Below are positions 36,027 through 47,650 of a stretch of 64,000 bases of DNA, piece after piece (within the stretch, counting starts at the first letter, position 1; the number at the start of each line of letters is the position of its first letter). The position numbers were made by a program, and so were the translations under genes. The notes under the pieces are model-generated. The model did not search any database and had not been told where the DNA came from. It was given only the letters and a program-made list of their open reading frames with translations. The DNA is taken from positions 14,643,749-14,707,748 of the forward strand of contig NC_031495.1 in NCBI RefSeq assembly GCF_000237925.1, written 5' to 3'. This DNA comes from Schistosoma mansoni. Lineage: Eukaryota > Platyhelminthes > Trematoda > Strigeidida > Schistosomatidae.

Positions 36027-36452
36027 TCACCTAGTATTGTTTGTATGAATCTTCACATTGATGTTTTAGGACTGCAACTGGTCAGTCTCTAATTGGCATA
36101 TGTGCATACTGTGCGTATTAACTCGATATAACCTTACTTCACAAGCATTATAAGCAAAGATGGATAGTAGCTAGCAGTGGAATCCAGTTTGACGAGCGTT
36201 TCGTCCTATTTGGGACTCGTCAGCTGGACGTACCTGCATCTCAGAGTTGATGTTCACTCTGGGACTCGAACCCAGTATCTTTCGCTTCAAACGCATTCAC
36301 GTTATCCACTCAGCTACTGAGTCCTGATAGCCACTTGCTTGTGCAATGGGGTGAAGTTTAAATTCACTTAGTATTGTTTGCTGACGAGTCCCAAATAGGA
36401 CGAAACGCGCGCCAAACTGGATTCCACTGCTAGCCATTATCCATCTTTGCTT
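36027..36452. mobile_element. Family B SINE foldback with exact 12-bp TSD
   Basis: The left arm is a full minus copy: tail, hammerhead, tRNA head with A box near 36300-36320. A short unrelated or rearranged middle follows (36325-36375), then a right arm with plus hammerhead and 3' part without the tail. It is flanked by AAATCATCAAAT at 36015-36026 and 36453-36464. The tailed arm is on the left here, so the element's polarity is minus. Confidence 0.9.
36181..36230 (-). ncRNA. Hammerhead ribozyme (family B), complete core
   Basis: Minus strand: CTGACGA (36217-36223), helix II GTCCC/GGAC, GAAA, helix III ACGCTCGT, and GTC at 36191-36193. Helix I pairs GTCCAG with CTGGAT around an AAA bulge. One of the best-preserved copies here. 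The opposite arm (about 36381-36425) has GCC at the cleavage site and is probably inactive. Confidence 0.75.
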
Positions 36453-36606
36453 AAATCATCAAATGTTTAGTTACTATCACTGCAATTACCATTAACTGAC
36501 AGTCTAAATTGTATCTCTTCAATTTACATCAACATATATAACACAGTGTATTATAGCTTAGTACTTTCATGAATGAGTCTTTTCTTTTTCAATTAATTTA
36601 TCTTTT

Positions 36607-37216
36607 TTATGTATAGTTGAAAACATGAGTCAATTGAAGCTAGATCATCATGGAAAACCTGGAAGCACTGGACGACCGTTTCGTCCTATTGTGGGGCTCC
36701 TCAACAGTGCGCATCCACGATTCCGCCTCACAGAATTCGAACCCAGGACCTACCGGTCTCGCGCGCGAGCACTTAACCGATAGACCACTGAGCCGGCATC
36801 CAACGGTGTTAATGTCTAACTTCAACCAATCCACGAAATTGAGCAACCACTCACCAATATCTTTAGTGAGTTTATATCTCACAACAGACCTGGTTGAACT
36901 CCACTGGTTACTGCTTCTCACTAGAACTCCAGGAAATACCTCTTGGAGCCGGTCACTAGTGAGCATATGATCATTATCAGAAGGGGCTTTGTGGAGATTT
37001 TAGTAATTTTATAGAGTTGAGATCATAAGTCAATTGAAGCTAGTCTGGGTTCGAATCACGCGAGACGGGATCGTGGATGCACACTGCTGAGAAGTCCCAC
37101 AATAGAACGAAACGGCCGTCCGGTGCTTCCAGGTTTTCCATGGTGGTCTAACTTCAATTGACTCATGATCTCGACTATATAAAATTACTAAAATCTCCAC
37201 AAAACCCCCCTTCTGA
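36607..37216. mobile_element. Family A SINE compound foldback with exact 13-bp TSD
   Basis: The left part (36615-36965) is a full-length minus copy with tRNA-like region: B box GAATTCGAACCC near 36735, A-box end CCACTGAGCCGG near 36784. An inverted tail follows (36978-37042), then a plus hammerhead and full tail. The whole 610 bp lies between TAATTTATCTTTT at 36594-36606 and 37217-37229. It could be one template-switching event or a nested pair; the single pair of duplications favours one event. Confidence 0.85.
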
Positions 37217-37854
37217 TAATTTATCTTTTGTTAATCATTTGTCAACTTTTCAAAATAAATTCAACTATTTAAATTTATAATGATCATAAGTAATTATCAC
37301 CTAGTAATGAAACCTAATGAACTTGTAAAGTTTTATTGATGCAAATGAATTGTATAAATTTGTTCTATTCGATTTTTTGAACTAATCTAGTTGACCTTAC
37401 ACATATATATCATTATATATAGTGATAATTAACCTTATAACAGATAAATTTGAGGTCAGTTCAGTGAACTTAAACAACACTTTATTAACCTCTTGTAAAC
37501 TTTTTCACCCTTCTATTATGTAACGTCAATTTAAAAAAAAAAAGAAAAACAATTTGGGAAAAATAAATTTTTTACTTTTAATTTTATCATTAAATGAATA
37601 ATTTGTAAATGAATAGTTAAAAATTTACTCGGTTTATTTTATACTTAAATTCTAATTATGTAATGATGGTATTCATATTAAATAGTTGAAAGTACTTGGC
37701 ATTAATGTGAAATTATAATTATTCATGTAAATTAATGTTATTCTCAATTTCTTTTCATAAGTTATTTACTGTTGAATAAATTATAAACATGACATTTCAT
37801 GAATAACTAATTTTAAGAAAAAATTAAAGAAATTAAACTGAATACTTGATTGTA

Positions 37855-38150
37855 AGCAAAGATGGATAACGCGATGGCGTTTGAACCGAAAGGTATTGGG
37901 TTCGAGTCCCAGAGTGAACATCAACCCTGAGATTCAGGTACATCCAGCTGACGAGTCCCAAATAGGGCGAAATGCACGTCAAACTGGATTCTACTGCTAA
38001 CCACTATCCATCTTTGCTTACCATGCTTGTGAATGAAGGCTATGTTGAGGCAATACGCATAGTATGCACATATGCCAATTAGAGACTGACCAGTTGCAGT
38101 CTTAAACATCAACGTGAAGATTCAAACAAACAATACTAAGTGGATTTGAA
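37855..38150 (+). mobile_element. Family B (Sm-alpha-like) SINE, plus copy
   Basis: Short inverted end (GTAAGCAAAGATGGATA), then a partial tRNA head (B box GGGTTCGAGTCCC near 37898-37910), hammerhead, the CCACTATCCATC block and a complete tail (CAAACAATACTAAGTGGATT). The A box is truncated at the junction. Confidence 0.85.
37940..37990 (+). ncRNA. Hammerhead ribozyme (family B)
   Basis: CTGACGA at 37948-37954, GAAA near 37969, GTC at 37978-37980. Helix I is six pairs, ATCCAG with CTGGAT, around an AAA bulge. Helix II has one changed base (GGGC). Confidence 0.7.
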
Positions 38151-38264
38151 TACTTGATATATTAGATCAGAAATGAGTGGTATAGAAAGTTTCATAAATA
38201 CATGTAGAATTTATATTCATTATAAGTGATATTTTTATTCAAAACGTAATATATCATTCAATGA

Positions 38265-38440
38265 TTGAATTCATGAGTCGATTTAACCTATATCACTATA
38301 GAAAACCTGGAAGCACCGAACAGAGTCTCATACTAGGACAAAATGACTAATCAATACTTCTAGGTTTTCAATAGTGGTTTAGTTTAAATTGACTCATGAA
38401 TTCAACTATTAAATTACTACAATATTTACAAATTTCCATT
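38265..38440. mobile_element. Family A SINE, short foldback, diverged
   Basis: Left GAATTCATGAGTC, right GACTCATGAATTC: arms inverted around a decayed hammerhead (GAGTCTCATACTAGGACAAA). The right tail is complete but changed (AATTTCCATTG). Confidence 0.7.
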
Positions 38441-38630
38441 GTGATATTAATATATCATGCCAAAAATAGAAGTGCTACATTCCATTGCACAACTGATAGT
38501 TATTTTATGTTGTAATACATTATAATTACATTACTGATCTACAAACAGGTTCTTCGATCTCTAACTTTTTCATAGTTATAAACTAAGAAGTGGTATTTGG
38601 ATCATTATTTTGCCTAATCATTACTAAAAT

Positions 38631-38906
38631 TCATTCAGTATTGTTTGTTTGAATCTTCCCATCGATTTGTTAGGACTGCAACTGGTCAGTCTCTGATTGA
38701 CATATGTGCATACTGTGCGTATTGTCTCGATATAGCCTTAATTCACAAGCATTGTAAGCAAAGATGGATAGTGGCTAGCAGTGGAATCCAGAATGCGCGT
38801 TTCGTCCTATTTGGGACTCGTGGCCGAGTGGATAACGCAATGGCGTTTGAAGCGAGGGTACCGGGTTCGAGTCCTAGAGTGAACATCAACTCTGAGATGC
38901 AGGTAC
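38631..38906. mobile_element. Family B SINE foldback with exact 12-bp TSD
   Basis: The left arm is a minus copy with complete tail and half a hammerhead, broken at GGACTCG (38813-38819). The right arm is the tRNA head in plus orientation (GGCCGAGTGGATAACGC, B box near 38873-38883). It is flanked by CATTACTAAAAT at 38619-38630 and 38907-38918. The unit is a head-to-tail inversion within one insertion. Confidence 0.9.
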
Positions 38907-39604
38907 CATTACTAAAATGGTCATTTAAACTTGATTTCTGTGAGAAATTAACTATATTTGGATAACAATAAAAAACGAAGCGATACTGTAGAATCAAAAA
39001 GATAATTGTTTCAGTAAATCATCGGCATCAGAGGATGACAATAGCATTTATTCATGTAAAATGAAAGTGAGTTATTCCTAGAAAATGTAAAGGTTCTTAG
39101 TTGAGTACTATATTTAACTGTCAGCAATCACTGGTGATGAGTCCAGATAAGGAACAAGAAGATATATATCACTGGATAGTTTTCTAACATTGATAAAAAT
39201 CTATAACGTAAATCACATTTACATTCTTCAAAGTCTCTGCAAAACGCTGTAACTAAATCAGACTGATGATTCTGTAGTAAATTATTTTATTTTAACATTA
39301 GGTAGGACTCAATGAATTAAGTATTTGTGACCAAAACGTATTGAATTCGTTTACTATAAAAATGGTATACTAATAAAATTATTGACTTATTATTCATTTA
39401 ATCTATTTACAGGATCATTTTATACCGTTTTTATGTTTGGATAGTCAAAATATTTCCATGTAATTATAGTGAGATATTTTGAAAAACCTACATGACATGT
39501 TTCTGTCTAACTAAATGTATACGTAAAAACTGACGTCATAGAATTATTATTTCAGTTGTTTATTCCTAAACAAGTCTTCATTAAACTAACTTATTTAATA
39601 TAAA

Positions 39605-40050
39605 AGTTCAAGGAACGAAAGATCAAAGATTGTATGAGGCGGGAACTTCGTGAACTACGAAAGCCATCATCCAGAAGATACAAGTGTTCATTAACACTCG
39701 TCTACACAAAATACTTCGGATCCGTTGGCCAGATACTATCACCAACAACCTACTGTAGGAGAGAACAAACCAGATTTCAGTGGAGGAAGAAATCAGGAAG
39801 AAGCATTGGAAGTGAATGAGACACACATTGAGGAAAGCACCCAACTGCGTCACAAGGCAACTCCGCAGTTAGAATCCTGAAGGCCAAAGGAGAAGAGGAA
39901 GACCAAAGAACATATTACGTCGAGAAATGGAAACAGACATGAGAAGACTGAACAAAAATTGGATAGAACTAGAAAGGAAGGCTCAGGACAGAGTGTGTTG
40001 GAGAATGCTGGTCGGTGGCCTATTTTCCATTTATGGTAACAGGTGTAAGT
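39605..40050 (+). mobile_element. RTE-like LINE, 3' fragment
   Basis: Close match to 25015-25410 of the longer copy (shares AAGCCATCATCCAGAAGATA), ending in GTAACAGGTGTAAGTAA. Encodes only the C-terminal block. Confidence 0.9.
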
Positions 40051-40389
40051 AATTTGCAATTTTTGTACTTTAGAAAAACTTTTCAAATATTTACAACCTC
40101 TAATAACATTATCAGTTTTTTACTTTTTTATTTTTCATAACAGAAATGGATATATTTCTATTATATTTTTAAGAAGATATTGATATGAACTGCAAGCAAC
40201 ACATTTAGTCAAATAGTAATAGTTATAAAGTGACTTATAATATTTATTCATACACTTAATTGTTTATCGGGTAGTAACTGTATATTCATAACAAAAAAAC
40301 AATCGGGATAGATTGTAGAGATGTATGATATTTTGTTTAGTTAAAATTCCCTAAAATATCAAATCTATTATCATTATTATGTTTAAGTA

Positions 40390-40690
40390 TGTGATTGGAG
40401 ACTCTGGGTGACATAACTCAGAATCGTTCACAATTGCGTCGATGTATACACTCTTTGTCTTTCTTTAAACTGTGAGATTGAAATTGCTTCATACCTTTCT
40501 TTCTGCCCACTAATTCTTTCTTCCTGTTTCATATCCTTATACATAATCTTTCTTTTATATATTACCACCATTAAATTAACTACTTCTATGCATTCGGTGT
40601 TCATTTTGTTGTGCTTATGAGTGAGGTATGGCAACTTGGACCGATGCATATATGTGCCTGGTCCTACGTTGTAGCTGACTGACTGGATAA
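40390..40690 (+). mobile_element. SR2-like LINE, 3' fragment
   Basis: Matches 29755-30020 of the long copy (GGAGACTCTGGGTGACAT, then CAACTTGGACCGATGCATAT) and ends with GACTGACTGG. 5'-truncated. Confidence 0.9.
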
Positions 40691-40982
40691 GTTGCAGTTA
40701 TTTTACAATTATGAACACTAGTTGAAGAGTATGTTTGGATGTGTGAAATATTCATTATGAATATTTGGAATTGTAAAATTAAAAATATTGTAAAGTTTAC
40801 ATTCAATGTTTGTTTCAAGTCAATAGTACTTTCGATATATTTTCTTTTAATTAACTATCAACATTAAATAAACCATGATTTTCATTCAGTTCATCGTTTT
40901 AACCAACAACAACAAAAAAGGAAACATAAGTTAATATTAAAATGAAATATGAATAAATCTTATCACATAAATAATAATTTTA

Positions 40983-41090
40983 ATAGTTGAGATCATGATC
41001 CAATTGAAGCTGGACCACCATGGAAAACCTGGAAGCACTGGACGGCAATGGATCATGGATGCTCACTGCTGAGTAGTTCCACATAAAGAA
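40983..41090. mobile_element. Family A SINE, small fragment
   Basis: Antisense tail (GTTGAGATCATGATCCAATT) to GCACTGGACGGC, then a jump to the plus hammerhead start (GGATCATGGATGCTCACTGC). A foldback junction without the returning tail. Confidence 0.75.
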
Positions 41091-41464
41091 TAACCAATTC
41101 AAAATAACAGTGATAATAGCATACATCCAATATGTCAATAATATCATTAAATAGACAAAATTCTATTCCATAAAAATGAAATGCGTAAAATTCATTGATG
41201 GATAGTTTAATATAATTCACAAGCTCAATATATATAAATTTGATATAATGAATAATGAATAAAAATAACCAATACAATAACTAGTAAAGTATGATAATAA
41301 AATAATGGACTTTATGTAATTTATATGGTCATTAAAATGGGTGTTATTAACATCATTAAGGATAAAAGCTAAATATAAATGAGATCATAAAATTTAAAGT
41401 AATACAAGTTATGATAATTAAATGAATATGATCAACTCGAATAATTTCAATTTATTTATTTATA

Positions 41465-41985
41465 CATTTGAACACATAAGCATTGGTGTACTACACAATA
41501 ACAATGAGGCCAGTAGCAGTTAGCATTAGTTCGTGTGAGGGCTATGACACTTCTCAGGCACACAAACCGAAACAGATGGTTTCCTTAGGGAGCCACTCCC
41601 CGAGCCTTTGACCTGAAGGTCTAATTCACAAGGCAGTGGAGCAAAGTTACGAAATTCAGTCCCATGATAGCCGGTAACCAACAACTGGTTCATATTCCAT
41701 TTGTTCCCCAATGATCTTGGAGTCTATGTCTATCATTGGTTTGGAATTACTAGGTGGATCCTCCATATCCACCAACCTTATTAAAGCATCGGACATTCAC
41801 TTTTCGTCCTCTTGATTTCGTAAACAACACCCCCATTACGAGGATGCAGTGAGTAGGATTTCCATGACAGTGGCTGTATACACGTAGCCGTGTGAGAGCA
41901 TTTCGAGAGTAAGAGAGGATACTCCTCACCCTTAGTCGTATCAGGGCGTTTGAGGGCTAATGATTTCTATGGATGATGACATTGA
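41465..41985. other. GC-richer segment, unidentified
   Basis: Base composition stands out from its surroundings. It has no open frame of note and no other copy in the window. It is probably a piece of a larger mobile element, but nothing shows which. Confidence 0.35.
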
Positions 41986-42144
41986 TAAGCGTAATTTTGA
42001 AACTGGTTATGATATCATATCGTTAAAATAATCCATGAAATATCACTGTTGCGATTAAGTTATATAAATATATATATACATTGGTGTTTATATTTCTAAC
42101 TGTTTTTATTTTAAGCAGATCGAAGTTATACTTCTACACTATTG

Positions 42145-42335
42145 GATCCTAGGTCAGTGATCTGTAGGTTATTGTTCCCGTGACAACAAAGGTCAACAGG
42201 TTCAATCGCTAGTTTCAGGGTCGTGGATGTACAATACTGAGGGGTCCCGTACGACAAGGAAGCAGACATTCAGTGTTTCTAGTTTTCTAATGATTGTCTA
42301 ATTTAGATTGATTTGTGATTTCAATAAAGTATTAT
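42145..42335 (+). mobile_element. Family A SINE, old plus copy
   Basis: Decayed A box (GGTCAGTGATCTGTAGGTTA), B-box-like GGTTCAATC, hammerhead remnant (CTGAGGGGTCCCGTACGACA) and a tail remnant. Confidence 0.65.
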
Positions 42336-42879
42336 TGAACTAAATATAATTAATAGTCACTCTTGTTTATTTCATATGTAATAAAAAATAATTGTATTTC
42401 ATACTTTTTTAAAGTCTTAAAGAAAAAGTCTAACTTTTTAAATGATTTAGAAGTACTAAAATTCAAACAAACATTTTACCGTAAACGCGCTGTAAATATC
42501 ATAGTTGTTCAACATGGAAATGGCCTTAGTAAAGTATATGAATTCATTTCCGCAATTTATCAGAAATTCTATTCAAGATAAACTTAAACGTTTACTTGAA
42601 TAAAACGAAGACAAGTACAAAAATATGTTCTGATGAACTTAACAGAAATAGGAACTAGCCAAAACTGTTTCAATTTATATGTCATTTTAGAATGACAATT
42701 TCTGATTTTGAGAAGTGGAGAAAAAGGTGAGCGAGATAAATAAAACACTGTACGACTACAGTGAATCCAATAGAATATCAACAACAGTGAAGCAGGATGT
42801 GTTAAAAAAGATTTGATGACTACAATACACATCACTATATTTTATAAACTAAACAAGAAGATGTTAATCGAACTGTTCG

Positions 42880-43948
42880 TTTAATGTGATAAAACACACG
42901 TCTCTACTATATCTAAATATGGATTATAACATATTCCACATTCTACAACACATATCAATCAGACATTCATACAGTATGAAAACTGTGATGAAGATTTAAT
43001 CGTGATTCACATGTTGTAACAATGATTGTATACCAGTCGTGATTGAGTTCCAATCACATTTCTTAACACAGAAGTTCTACACATTTTATGTGAGAACATG
43101 ATGACACAATTAGAATATCACATGAAACAAAGTGTTCGCTATGGTACTAACTTCAATACAATGTGTTATACACAAGATCGTTGAGTGAAGAATTCTACAG
43201 TTTATCACATTTGATGTAAATCACTCAGACATCAGTCATTGTTGACTCATCAACAAACAACACATTTTGACAATTTACACAGTGTACATGTTCACCGATG
43301 ATGATGACAATGATGTAGTGAGTTGAGTAATTGTTACTTGTGCAAGAATTTGAATGAAGTGGTTGGAAATGTTAACCTTATCTTGTCTTACATGATAGTG
43401 ATATTAACACTAAAAGTAATAATTTAAATTATAAACATCGCTTTGATTATTATTATTAACAGTAAACAAACTGTTAACCACATTGTATTTTGTTTTCGTT
43501 TGAACTTTGAAGTATGCAACAGAGATTATGATATATACATATTTCTGTATGGAAGTGTTGTAAATTAGAATGGTTGAAATTTTTGTGTGTTGGATGTAGT
43601 AGGTTGAATAAGTGAATGAATGAATGAATAAATAAATAGTCAAATAATGATTTTGGTGTTGCACTGTTTCCGATTGTGTTTGTAGTGAATGTAATGTGTG
43701 ATGGGATTTGATGTGAATGAATAAGAATAGATTTATGATAGTAATTGAGTGTTGAAGGTGAATGTGAAATGGTAATTGTGGATTGAAATGAAGTGTGTAG
43801 TGATTGGTGTATTGGATGAGATATTGGTTTTTGTGAATGGGAATATGAATCAGATGGGATGATGTTGTGAATGAATATTGTGTGTGTTGTTGTTGTTGAT
43901 AATTTGTGTTTCACAGACGTGATATCAATCAATATTCTGTTTGTAGTT
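42880..43948 (-). repeat. 1-kb inverted repeat, right copy
   Basis: Partner of 32613-33610. Longer by an internal segment of about 65 bp. The outer end (ACAAACAGAATATTGATTGA read on minus) and inner end (AGATATAGTAGAGACGT read on minus) are shared. The inner third is more diverged than the outer two thirds. Confidence 0.9.
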
Positions 43949-44479
43949 GATTTACTTAGCTGATCAGTCATTAGATTACATTGTTTCCAAAGAAACAGTG
44001 TTAAGGTCTCTTGTTTTTAACACAACTACTGCTCCCACGAGGACATTATCTCCATTATTCACCCTCGTAAATTTTATTTATTTTACTTTTATTATGGGAA
44101 ATTGTGCTTCGTTTGCTTGCAGTTACCGATTTCTTGCCGATATACTTTCGTCTTTCTTATAGATTGGTGATCTCTTTTAAGACTTTCTGTCTTATTTCTC
44201 ATATATACAACAGGAATAGTCCCATAGATAAATTTTTTTTATAAAACCATATTTTTATTGTATATTTTCATATTGATGTTTATGCATTTTATTTCCCTTT
44301 CTTTGAATGATTATAATTAAACACTACTAATCAGTTTAGCTTCGTTCTAACTGCACTAGAAAATGTTAACAAGATTTTAATTCCATTACATGCTGTCATT
44401 GCATTCTTCAACTAAATTATGATGAGTTTCTTTTTTATTTCTATTTTGTATAAATTCGTGTAAATGAATCTATAGTCTG

Positions 44480-44695
44480 AAGTATAAAAATTTGTATGGT
44501 TCAACATGGAATCCTCAAAAGAAAAAAAGAGAAGCTAAAGAACACATTGCTCTAGCAATCAGAGGTATACATTAATAGAATGAATACCACTTGTAAACAA
44601 CTTGCAAGGGGAGGCCTAGACAAAATAGGCTGGAGATTGCTGTTCGGCGCCCTATGCTTTAGAGGCGTAATAGTAATAAGTAAGTAACTATAGCA
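44480..44695 (+). mobile_element. RTE-like LINE, old 3' fragment
   Basis: Recognisable by TGGAATCCTCAAAAG, GCTGGAGATTGCTG, CGGCGCCCTATGC and a 3' AAGTAAGTAA repeat. Strongly diverged. Confidence 0.75.
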
Positions 44696-44794
44696 ACAAG
44701 AGATCCTAACCTTCATTTATTAGTCTCCAATTAAAATTCATGACAGATTAATTTATCAGTGAATTGTTCTTCCAGAGAAAATAACTGTTATTTA

Positions 44795-44885
44795 TTCTCT
44801 AAAAAAGTGGTTTACACTAAGTCACGAAAAGTCAGGGATTTTAGCTTCTCTATTCATTGGGATGCCGCAAATATATTGCTTTTAA
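44795..44885 (+). repeat. Family D element, partial copy
   Basis: AGTGGTTTACACTAAGTCAC, then GAAAAGTC and CTATTCATTGGGATG. The hammerhead-like core is decayed. Confidence 0.6.
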
Positions 44886-45747
44886 CCTCAGTTAGAAAGG
44901 TTACATTTGAAAATTTTGTATAATTTGATTGTAAAAATTGGTAACGGCTGGAATCAACTGAAGAATCATTGTTTAAGTGTAGGACAATAGGCGGTAAGCA
45001 AATTTGTACAGTAGCTCACAGACAACAGTGAATAAAGGTGACAAAATTTTAAAAAAACTAATGAATTTTTACGGCTTAATTACTGACCTGACGTTGTTGA
45101 GTGCTTCATAAATTTTAATAGTTCCAAATTTGGTCTTCTGAAGTACTGTAGACGTGGACATCGAGGAGTCTCAAACTAACAAACGATAACCGACTTCCCT
45201 ACTTTTCTGTGTACTTAGTTCTCTATCTAACATCAATGAAAGGTAAAAACAATCTCTACAATAAGTACTTATCTAACAGCATTAAAACTAACTAAATACA
45301 CCATGAGTAAAATATTTTCTTTATGTAACAATTGATAAATAATCACTTTAAGGAAATGAGCTATCACAGAGATGAATCTATGGAAGCTTAGTATGATGAT
45401 TCAGATCATTCAGTTAGTCACTTTCTAGTGCTTCCTGATTTCAGATGACTGTTTAATTGAGGTTAGTCTGAGATTTAAACAATAAGGTTAGTAATGCCTA
45501 CAAGCTCCCTACAGTAAAATGATTATATTCTGAAACAAGTTACTTGGTTGAAAATTACGATTTGTAATACAACAGATAATTCACTTAAAAATTTTGATCA
45601 ATGAAAATGTACATTTTGTTAACTTGAACATGCAACCAGTACGTCTATCATAATAATGAATGTAATTTTATGCAAGAAAAAAAAACGATTTACCTATTAC
45701 ACCATTTCGTTATAGTTTTATTTATAAATTGAAATTATATTTTTATC

Positions 45748-45835
45748 AGAAGGGGTTTTTGTGGAGATTTCAGTATTTTCATAGTTGAAAGCGTGAGTCA
45801 ATTGAAGCTAGACCATCAGGGAAAACCTGGAAAAT
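45748..45835 (-). mobile_element. Family A SINE, tail fragment
   Basis: Antisense tail only: CAGAAGGGGTTTTTGTGGAG to GGGAAAACCTGG. A 5'-truncated insertion. Confidence 0.85.
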
Positions 45836-46036
45836 TATATCTTATATCTTTGATTTCTAATAAAAAAATATACTAAACTGATTACTTGTATTATTTAAAA
45901 GGAAACAAAATCAATGATGATCATTTGAAAAACAGTTTCATTGTAGTGAACGAGAATATAAGCGAGGGCGACCGAATGTAATTAATTACATAATTATAGA
46001 ACATCTTAGTAAAATATGAGAACTATACAGTAAATA

Positions 46037-46215
46037 ATTTTGAATAAATTAAGCATTGGGTAGATTGTTATAAATAAATTAATATATTTGTAATATCCCA
46101 ACGAGTAGAAAAATTAGATTTTCATTCTCTGAAGAAGTGGCTTACACTGAGTCACGAAACGTCAGAAAATCTAATTTTTCTACTCATTGGGATATTACAA
46201 ATATATTAATTTATT
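46037..46215. mobile_element. Family D foldback with 13-bp TSD, nested in family F
   Basis: Two arms of about 51 bp (about 46071-46121 and 46165-46215) are inverted around a 43-bp spacer. A further 34 bp extends the left arm only. It is flanked by TATACAGTAAATA at 46024-46036 and 46216-46228. The target site continues as family F, so D is the younger element. The spacer is the block conserved among all family D copies. Confidence 0.85.
46115..46172 (+). ncRNA. Hammerhead-like motif in family D spacer
   Basis: CTGAAGA (46129-46135), a possible helix II (GTGGCT with AGTCAC), GAAA, then CGTC. Helix I could pair AGATTTT with AAAATCT. Weak points: one extra base before helix II and a helix III (ACGT) with no loop, which would need a dimer. 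Ribozyme status is a guess from pattern. Confidence 0.35.
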
Positions 46216-47049
46216 TATACAGTAAATACTTAATTTGCGAAATGTCAATCAAATGTCTCAAACTTGACTGTTTCTTTTGTAAATGTCAACTAATTGTTTC
46301 AGACTTTACAATCCCTTTATTTCCATAGCAATTATTCACTGTTCTCGTTCTGTTTTTCTTCAATGTTCATAATCTACTGTTGCCAGACATTTCATTTTCG
46401 ATTGATGATACATACAACTTATATCTATTGACATCAGTAGTACACACCACAAAATGATTGTGATACAATAAACTTGTCGCCAAAAAATACCCCCCTTATA
46501 AAATAAAAACTCTATAAATTCAAGTAAAGGAAACAGTTTAATTAAATGTAAAATACCTTGTTTACATTATGAATGAACGATTTTCTAACTAAAGTGAAAT
46601 GTGTTTCTTTTTGAAATAAAAGACGTTTTACCTGGTATATGGAAACATAAACAGTTTTTCCTATTTCATCATTAAAAGAAGAGAAAAAAAAGAGGCATTT
46701 ATAGATCTTTTCATAATATAATACCCATTATCAAGAAATTGTATCATTAGTCATCTACAGTAAAAGTATCATGTTGTTGTTGTTGGTCGTCTTGTGTTTT
46801 TTTGTTCTTCTTATTCCATGAAATATTACAGCATAAACAACAAACTTTTAGATGATAAATGTCTCATTCAAATTTAGAGAAAGTTAATAATCATACTGAA
46901 TAGGAATAGAAAAACAAAGAACTTATTTAAATGAAATATAAACATGGAAGTTTTATTTTAACCGCAAAACACAATTGAGTATATTATTACACAGTTCTCC
47001 TTATTCTTCTTCCTATCATTATTAAAACAAACATGGAACAGTTTTATAT

Positions 47050-47110
47050 AAATTAGATTTTTTTTCTGACGTTTCGTGACCCAGTGTGAGCTACTTCTTC
47101 AGAGAATAAA
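47050..47110 (-). repeat. Family D element, minus fragment
   Basis: On minus: CTCTGAAGAAGTAGCTCACA, then CTGGGTCACGAAACGTCAG. The core block is intact but the arms are missing. Confidence 0.65.
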
Positions 47111-47379
47111 TAACCAAATTAAAATTAATCCAGTTTTGTAAAATGACCAAATAAATTAACTACTTATGAACATTGATATCAAATGATTTATTCATAAAGT
47201 ATGATATCTTATGTTCGTTTCGTAAGTTAATACATGAAACAAAATAGATTAAAATGATAATCATCTGGAATTGTTGAAAGACAAGGAAAGAAAACAAGCA
47301 ATACTTTTACATAACTATCTAATAATAAGAATTAGTAAATTTCCCAGTGTTTATGGGTTTTTTCTTCCCCTCAAATACA

Positions 47380-47650
47380 ATTACTTTCTTTGATTCTCTT
47401 TGTTATATCGATTGCCTGAGTGCCCTCTTTAATATGTATGATGTGATAAGACCGCCAATTAGAGAGGAGTGAATTATCGATCACAGAAATGATACACGAA
47501 AGACCGTATGAGCAGTCTTGAGTACTTATCAGTCCTGCTTTCTGCCTAGCCCAGCCAGTTAAGTCCGGAACATCAATAACAGCCTCTGTAATATAAATCA
47601 TTATTCCCAGACATACTGGGTTTATATATCAAACAAACTGACCACATCGT
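47380..47650. other. GC-richer segment, unidentified
   Basis: Stands out in composition (for example CCTAGCCCAGCCAGTTAAG near 47550). It contains a 76-codon minus frame (47371-47601) with no recognised family. Single copy in this window. Confidence 0.3.

Larger units (their letters stand above)
45945..46480 (+). repeat. Family F dispersed repeat, longest copy
   Basis: Runs from TGTAGTGAACGAG to about GATTGTGATAC. It is interrupted by a family D foldback at 46037-46215. Family F has no coding sequence here and is also at 6805, 17300 and 59575. The class is unknown. Confidence 0.7.

Noticed and set aside
47371-47601. 76-codon minus frame in a GC-richer segment
   Set aside because: No recognised protein and no second copy; not supportable as a gene.
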